From assembly GCA_022360735.1 (NCBI GenBank), contig JAKSCF010000393.1, forward strand, positions 1-25,359: a stretch of 25,359 nt of DNA. The letters run 5' to 3'. Source of the DNA: Clostridia bacterium (GTDB taxonomy: Bacteria; Bacillota_A; Clostridia; Peptostreptococcales; JAAYPU01). The notes beneath the pieces were generated by a model that saw only the letters and a list, made by a program, of their open reading frames with translations, was not told the origin of the DNA and did no database searches. A program made the position numbers and the translations under genes. Of the stretch, positions 21,199 to 25,359 are shown one piece after another. Within the stretch, counting starts at the first letter, position 1, and the number at the start of each line of letters is the position of its first letter.

Positions 21199-23082
21199 AT
21201 GGATAGAAGTATAACCATTATAGCGCCATATGAGGAATTAAAAAATGCATCTGAAATAGTTCTGGAAGAAACGAATATAGATATTGAAACCGCTGTAGGG
21301 GATTTATGGAATGGTGTTGAAAAAGCAAAAATAGCTAAAACCAAAGGAAAGGAAATCATTATCAGCCGTGGCGGGACAGCTAAGCTTATAAAAGAGAATG
21401 TAGATATTTCAGTAATAGAGATAAAAGTTACGGGTTACGATCTTTTAAGGGTTTTAAATAAATATGTTGGTTGTGGAAAGCGTATTGCAGTTGTAGGATA
21501 TAGCAACGTTATCAGTGGCGCAAAAGCCATAGGAGATATCATTGGACTTTCCCTGGATTATTTTGTTTTAGAAAGAGAAGAAGAAGCTTTTTGTAAGATA
21601 AATGAAGCTGCAGATATTGGCATAGATGTGGTAATAGGAGATGCCATTTCTGTTAAAACAGCCCGAGAGCTTGGTCTAAAATATGATCTGATAAAGTCTG
21701 GCAAGGAAGCAATAAAAAATGCCATTGATGAAGCCATTGATTTATATCAATTAACACTTGAGGAAAGAGAAAAGAAGAGGCAATTGAAAGCTATTTTAGA
21801 CTTTTCTCATGAAGGCATCATTGCGGTAAACAAAGACGGCGTCATACAAGTATATAATCATGCTGCCGAGAAAGTATTTAAAATGTCTTCCAAAAATGTT
21901 ATAGGAAAAAAAATAGATAATCTCATTCCAAATACTAGAATTCCGGATGTCTTAAAAACAGGCGAAATGGAGTTAGGGAGTATACAAGAAATTGATGCAT
22001 CACATATCGTAACCAATCGTGTACCAATTATAATAAAAGATGAAGTAAGGGGAGTCGTTGCTACTTTTCAAGATATCACAAAGATACAAGACTTAGAGCA
22101 GAAGATCAGAAAAGAATTATCCCAGAAAGGATTAATTGCAAAGCACACCTTTGATGATATTATTGGATCAAGTGAGATCATAAAAGAAACGCTGTATTTA
22201 GCAAAAAAATACTCTATGATTGATTCTACCGTACACATCAATGGGGAAAGCGGCACCGGTAAGGAGCTTTTTGCCCAAGCCATTCATAATAACAGTAATA
22301 GAAGTAACATGCCTTTTATTGCGGTGAATTGTGCTGCATTACCCAGTAACCTATTGGAAAGTGAACTGTTTGGGTATCAAGAGGGGGCTTTTACCGGGGC
22401 AAGAAAAGGCGGAAAACAAGGATTATTTGAACTTGCACATAACGGCACCATTTTTTTAGATGAGATAAGCGAGATGGATATTGGACTTCAATCCAGATTG
22501 TTGAGAGTTATCCAAGAAAGAGAAGTGATGCGTATAGGCGATGATAAAATTATTCCAGTTGATGTGAGAATAATTGTAGCCACAAACAAAAACCTAAGAC
22601 AAGCTGTAGAAGATAGGACTTTTAGAGAAGACCTTTATTACAGGCTGAATGTATTAAATTTGATAATTCCTCCCCTTAGAGAAAGAAAAGATGATATCAA
22701 ATTGTTATTGGATTTCTTTCTAAAAAAATTCAGTCAAAAATATAATTCCAAGGTAGAAAAACTCAATGAAGAAGTAATAGAAATATTGATGGATTATTCT
22801 TGGCCGGGAAATATAAGGGAATTACAAAATATAGTAGAAAAAATATCGGTAATTTGTGAAGCTCGGATAGCAACAAAGGATACTTGTAGATTTGTTTTTG
22901 ATGTAATAAAGACTCAGAAAATGCAAATGAATACAGGCGAAGATATTTATAGTGGCACTTTGAAAGACATAGAAAGAAAGATAATTGAAAAAATTTTAAA
23001 GGAAGAAAATTATAACAAAACGAAGACCGCTAGAAGACTAGGCATCGACAGAGGTACCATATGTAGAAAGTTAGAAAATTAG
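21199..23082 (+). CDS. Sigma-54-dependent activator with PrpR_N, PAS, AAA+ and Fis-HTH domains
   Basis: This 627-residue enhancer-binding protein has a PrpR-type N-terminal sensor domain (about 1-180), a PAS domain (about 194-300), a sigma-54 AAA+ ATPase domain (about 318-545) and a Fis-type helix-turn-helix (about 600-627). Walker A is GESGTGKE (349-356), the sigma-54 contact loop GAFTGA (396-401), Walker B GTIFLDE (416-422), the arginine finger region REDLYYRLN (476-484), and WPGN is at 535-538. All residues for activation are present. PrpR_N domains bind small metabolites; relatives in Clostridia often stand beside KdgT/DUF1537 acid-sugar genes as here. AAGGAGA (21186-21192) precedes ATG 21199. 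It is followed by its own terminator, then by a sigma-54-type promoter (23281) before kdgT, its most probable target. Confidence 0.93.
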   Translation: MDRSITIIAPYEELKNASEIVLEETNIDIETAVGDLWNGVEKAKIAKTKGKEIIISRGGTAKLIKENVDISVIEIKVTGYDLLRVLNKYVGCGKRIAVVGYSNVISGAKAIGDIIGLSLDYFVLEREEEAFCKINEAADIGIDVVIGDAISVKTARELGLKYDLIKSGKEAIKNAIDEAIDLYQLTLEEREKKRQLKAILDFSHEGIIAVNKDGVIQVYNHAAEKVFKMSSKNVIGKKIDNLIPNTRIPDVLKTGEMELGSIQEIDASHIVTNRVPIIIKDEVRGVVATFQDITKIQDLEQKIRKELSQKGLIAKHTFDDIIGSSEIIKETLYLAKKYSMIDSTVHINGESGTGKELFAQAIHNNSNRSNMPFIAVNCAALPSNLLESELFGYQEGAFTGARKGGKQGLFELAHNGTIFLDEISEMDIGLQSRLLRVIQEREVMRIGDDKIIPVDVRIIVATNKNLRQAVEDRTFREDLYYRLNVLNLIIPPLRERKDDIKLLLDFFLKKFSQKYNSKVEKLNEEVIEILMDYSWPGNIRELQNIVEKISVICEARIATKDTCRFVFDVIKTQKMQMNTGEDIYSGTLKDIERKIIEKILKEENYNKTKTARRLGIDRGTICRKLEN

Positions 23083-23088
23083 AGATAG

Positions 23089-23138
23089 ACTGCTGTAAAA
23101 TGCATCGGCGTTGTAGTATTTTACAGCAGTTTTGTTTT
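23089..23138 (+). terminator. Rho-independent terminator after the sigma-54 activator gene
   Basis: ACTGCTGTAAAAT (23089-23101) pairs perfectly over 13 bp with ATTTTACAGCAGT (23118-23130), followed by TTTGTTTT. It begins 6 bases after the stop codon and isolates the regulator gene from kdgT. Confidence 0.88.
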
Positions 23139-23227
23139 CGTAATAGGTATCTGACTTTTGAATTTATATGAGTTTAATGCGTTAATTATTATTTTAAATA
23201 CTTTAAGATTCAACTTCTTATCCTTAT

Positions 23228-23250
23228 ATTAACTTGTTTTGAAGCTTAAT
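23228..23250. promoter_or_regulatory. Possible activator-binding site upstream of the sigma-54 promoter
   Basis: ATTAA (23228-23232) and TTAAT (23246-23250) form an imperfect 23-base dyad centred about 45 bases before the GG of the sigma-54 promoter. Enhancer sites usually lie somewhat farther upstream and the dyad is AT-rich, so this is weak. Confidence 0.25.
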
Positions 23251-23280
23251 ATGAATAAAGGGTTAATAACAAAAAAAGAT

Positions 23281-23295
23281 TGGTATAAGACTTGC
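23281..23295 (+). promoter_or_regulatory. Sigma-54 (-24/-12) promoter of the kdgT operon
   Basis: TGGTAT AAGAC TTGC fits the consensus TGGCAC-N5-TTGC, with GG and GC at exactly the required spacing and two mismatches. It lies 48 bases before the GTG start of kdgT and directly downstream of a gene for a sigma-54 activator with an intact GAFTGA loop, which makes a chance match less likely. Confidence 0.75.
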
Positions 23296-23343
23296 GTTTG
23301 ATTTAAGAAAAGAATATAAAATACTTAATAAGGAGGAGTAGAA

Positions 23344-24288
23344 GTGAAGATTAAAGAAAACATTGAAAAGATACCTGGTGGAATGATGGTTGTTCCCTTG
23401 GTAATTGGCGCACTTATTAATACGTTTTTTCCACAATTATTACAAATTGGCGGTTTCACAACTGCAATAGCAAAAGGGGCAGGGGCTTTAATAGGGGCAT
23501 TCTTGTTATGTATGGGAGCGGGAATTAGTGTAAAAGCTGCTCCAAAAGCATTGAAAAAGGGGGCTGCAATAACCTTTACAAAATTTATAATTGGTGTCGC
23601 AATTGGATTGCTTGTGGCTAAAGTATTTGGTGCTAATGGGATGTTTGGGCTTTCTTCTCTTGCCATTATTTCAGCAATGACAAATACCAATGGTGGACTT
23701 TATGCAGCGTTAACAGGCGAGTTTGGAGATGAAACAGATATAGGAGCCATAGCTGTCATATCAATAAATGACGGACCGTTTTTAACCATGATTGCATTAG
23801 GTGCTGCCGGCATAGCCAGTATTCCTCTCAAGGCTTTAATTGCTGTGATTTTACCTATTATTGTCGGGATGATTTTAGGTAATTTGGATCCCAAAATGAA
23901 GGACTTTCTAACCAAAGGCGGTCCAATACTTATCCCATTCTTTGCATTTGCGTTAGGAGCAGGTATCAACTTCCAAATGATTATAAAGGCAGGATTATCC
24001 GGTGTACTACTGGGTGTTATGACGACCTTTATCGGTGGATTTTTTAATGTCCTTGCTGATAAAGCAACCGGCGGCAGTGGGATTGGAGGTGCTGCGGCTT
24101 CAAGTACTGCAGGTAATGCAGTTGCAACTCCGGCGGCTGTAGCAATAGCAGATCCGTCCTTAAAGGCAATAGCAGCAGTTGCTACACCACAGGTTGCGGC
24201 ATCTACAATCACTACTGCAATGTTAACGCCTGTACTGACGACTTTCATTGTTAAAAGAAGACAGAAAAAACTTGAGGAAAAAAATTAA
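23344..24288 (+). CDS. kdgT: 2-keto-3-deoxygluconate permease-family transporter
   Basis: This 314-residue hydrophobic protein has about ten transmembrane segments and resembles KdgT, a proton-coupled importer of 2-keto-3-deoxygluconate and related sugar acids. Family segments are [19 protein letters not shown] (near 10-28), [13 protein letters not shown] (near 111-123), [15 protein letters not shown] and the Gly/Ala-rich [18 protein letters not shown] near the C-terminus. The start is GTG 23344, with AGGAGG (23331-23336) 7 bases upstream; there is no ATG in a better position. It is first in a sigma-54-controlled operon and is followed by a four-carbon acid-sugar kinase, so the true cargo may be a C4 acid sugar such as threonate or erythronate instead of ketodeoxygluconate. 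Confidence 0.87.
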   Translation: MKIKENIEKIPGGMMVVPLVIGALINTFFPQLLQIGGFTTAIAKGAGALIGAFLLCMGAGISVKAAPKALKKGAAITFTKFIIGVAIGLLVAKVFGANGMFGLSSLAIISAMTNTNGGLYAALTGEFGDETDIGAIAVISINDGPFLTMIALGAAGIASIPLKALIAVILPIIVGMILGNLDPKMKDFLTKGGPILIPFFAFALGAGINFQMIIKAGLSGVLLGVMTTFIGGFFNVLADKATGGSGIGGAAASSTAGNAVATPAAVAIADPSLKAIAAVATPQVAASTITTAMLTPVLTTFIVKRRQKKLEEKN

Positions 24289-24321
24289 TCTTTTCAAGTG
24301 AAATAGACAGGGGTTGAAATA

Positions 24322-25359
24322 ATGAGTAATAAACTTGCAATAATTGCGGATGATTTAACAGGTTCTAATGATACAGGTGTCCAATTTAGTAAAAAAGGTT
24401 TGAAAACAGGCGTCATAACCGATTTTAAAAGTATAACAAATGCGCTGAAAAGCCTGGATGTCCTTGTGGTAGATACAGAGAGCAGATTCGATACAAAAAA
24501 AGAGGCATATGATAAGGTACACAAAGTCACTAAAATATTGGATAACAATGTTGGATACATATATAAAAAATTAGACTCTACTCTTAGAGGGAATATAGGT
24601 GGAGAGATTGCGGCGGTTATGGATGCGGCAGAGGTTAACTTAGCAATTGTAGTGCCGGCATTACCCCAAAATGGGAGAACCACTGTTGATGGCATCCATT
24701 TGGTCAATAATACTCCCTTAGAGAAGACAGAAATAGCTAAGGACCCTATAACTCCGGTAAAATATTCCTATGTACCTGATATCATATCACTACAAACCGA
24801 TAAAAAGATTGGTGTTATTCATCTTGAAGATGTTCTAAAGGGTGCTGAGAACATATCTATGGCAATAAAGAAATTAACAAAGAAGGGCACTGAAATTGTA
24901 GTGATAGATGCTTTAAATAGTGAGGATCTGCTCAATATAGCCCAGGCCATAAAAATAATAGGTCAAAAATCTATTATAGCAGGTTCTGCCGGATTAGCTG
25001 AATATCTTCCACACGCACTAGAGCTAATCAACAACAATGCGTCAAATGAAGGTAGTGTTTTAATTATTGCCGGTAGTGTTAGTGATATAACACGTGCTCA
25101 AGTCAATTACGCAGCTAAGGCATTAAACTTTGAAGTTATAGATTTAAACCTTGAAGCAGTATTTAATCATAAAGAAATTGAGAAGGATAGAATTATTGAT
25201 ATCGTTAAAAACTGCATTAAAGAGAATAAGGATATTATTGTTAGATCAGCTAAGAATAGGAGTCAAGTAGGATGTGCAAGAGAAGAAGGTGCTAAAATAG
25301 GATTAGATCACTACAAGGTAAGTGAAAAAATTGCGCTTTTTTTAGGAGAAGTCACTAAA
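24322..25359 (+). CDS. Four-carbon acid-sugar kinase (DUF1537 family), 3' end outside window
   Basis: The first 346 codons are present and the frame is still open at the last base; family members have roughly 420 residues, so the C-terminal part is missing only because the window ends. N-terminal motif IADDLTGSNDTG (8-19) and KKLDSTLRGN (82-91) belong to the sugar-acid-binding domain. AGSVSD (250-255) begins the C-terminal nucleotide-binding domain. The family phosphorylates C4 acid sugars (D-threonate, D-erythronate and relatives) at the 4-hydroxyl, feeding a PdxA-like dehydrogenase that usually lies next door. AGGGG (24309-24313) precedes ATG 24322. It is 33 bases after kdgT in the same operon. 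A PdxA2-like gene just beyond the window would be expected. Confidence 0.88.
   Translation, partial: MSNKLAIIADDLTGSNDTGVQFSKKGLKTGVITDFKSITNALKSLDVLVVDTESRFDTKKEAYDKVHKVTKILDNNVGYIYKKLDSTLRGNIGGEIAAVMDAAEVNLAIVVPALPQNGRTTVDGIHLVNNTPLEKTEIAKDPITPVKYSYVPDIISLQTDKKIGVIHLEDVLKGAENISMAIKKLTKKGTEIVVIDALNSEDLLNIAQAIKIIGQKSIIAGSAGLAEYLPHALELINNNASNEGSVLIIAGSVSDITRAQVNYAAKALNFEVIDLNLEAVFNHKEIEKDRIIDIVKNCIKENKDIIVRSAKNRSQVGCAREEGAKIGLDHYKVSEKIALFLGEVTK

Overview
The window looks like an anaerobic, low-GC Gram-positive (Clostridia-type) chromosome. Strong purine-rich Shine-Dalgarno sites, AT-rich intergenic DNA, DctP lipoproteins and genes for component C of glycine/sarcosine/betaine reductase (Stickland metabolism) all point that way. 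Every gene lies on the + strand. No tRNA, rRNA, CRISPR array or insertion sequence was seen.

Layout. (1) 2-1385: the 3' end of grdC and complete grdD, with base composition unlike the rest. (2) 1500-2374: a strong promoter next to a perfect palindrome, then a DeoR-family regulator. (3) 2427-3083: a non-coding 'scar', a collinear, heavily deleted second copy of the region 8828-11881 (promoter/operator, GntR regulator, E1-alpha, E1-beta, dctP leader). (4) 3003-8788: TRAP transporter 1 (dctPQM), an enolase-superfamily acid-sugar dehydratase-like enzyme, the remnant of a second one, and a LarA-like nickel-pincer racemase/epimerase. (5) 8842-18435: a GntR/FCD regulator with its promoter and operator, then a thiamine-diphosphate 2-oxoacid/acetoin-type dehydrogenase operon (E1-alpha, E1-beta, E2, E3) with a second TRAP transporter (dctPQM) placed between E1 and E2, then a short-chain dehydrogenase and a terminator. 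(6) 18565-21085: the two aconitase-X subunits and a two-cysteine Asp/Glu-racemase-superfamily enzyme, closed by a terminator. (7) 21199-23138: a PrpR_N/PAS/AAA+/Fis sigma-54 activator with its own terminator. (8) 23281 to the end: a sigma-54-type promoter driving a KdgT-type permease and a four-carbon acid-sugar kinase (DUF1537) that runs off the window.

How the genes fit together (inference). The window is a catabolic island for small hydroxy-acids or acid sugars. Two TRAP systems import carboxylates. The LarA-like racemase, enolase-type dehydratase, aconitase X, racemase/isomerase and SDR interconvert hydroxy- and keto-acids. The E1-E2-E3 complex would oxidise a resulting 2-oxo compound to an acyl-CoA. 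KdgT plus the DUF1537 kinase form a separate, sigma-54-controlled acid-sugar branch. Exact substrates cannot be read from the sequence.

The most striking signal is the evolutionary structure. The promoter, three operator-like sites (ATTGG-N5-CCAAT), intergenic leader and dctP signal peptide of the dehydrogenase operon recur almost unchanged in front of TRAP 1, while the regulator and E1 genes between them have collapsed to fragments. This appears to have put an unrelated TRAP operon under the same regulator and behind the same lipoprotein leader.
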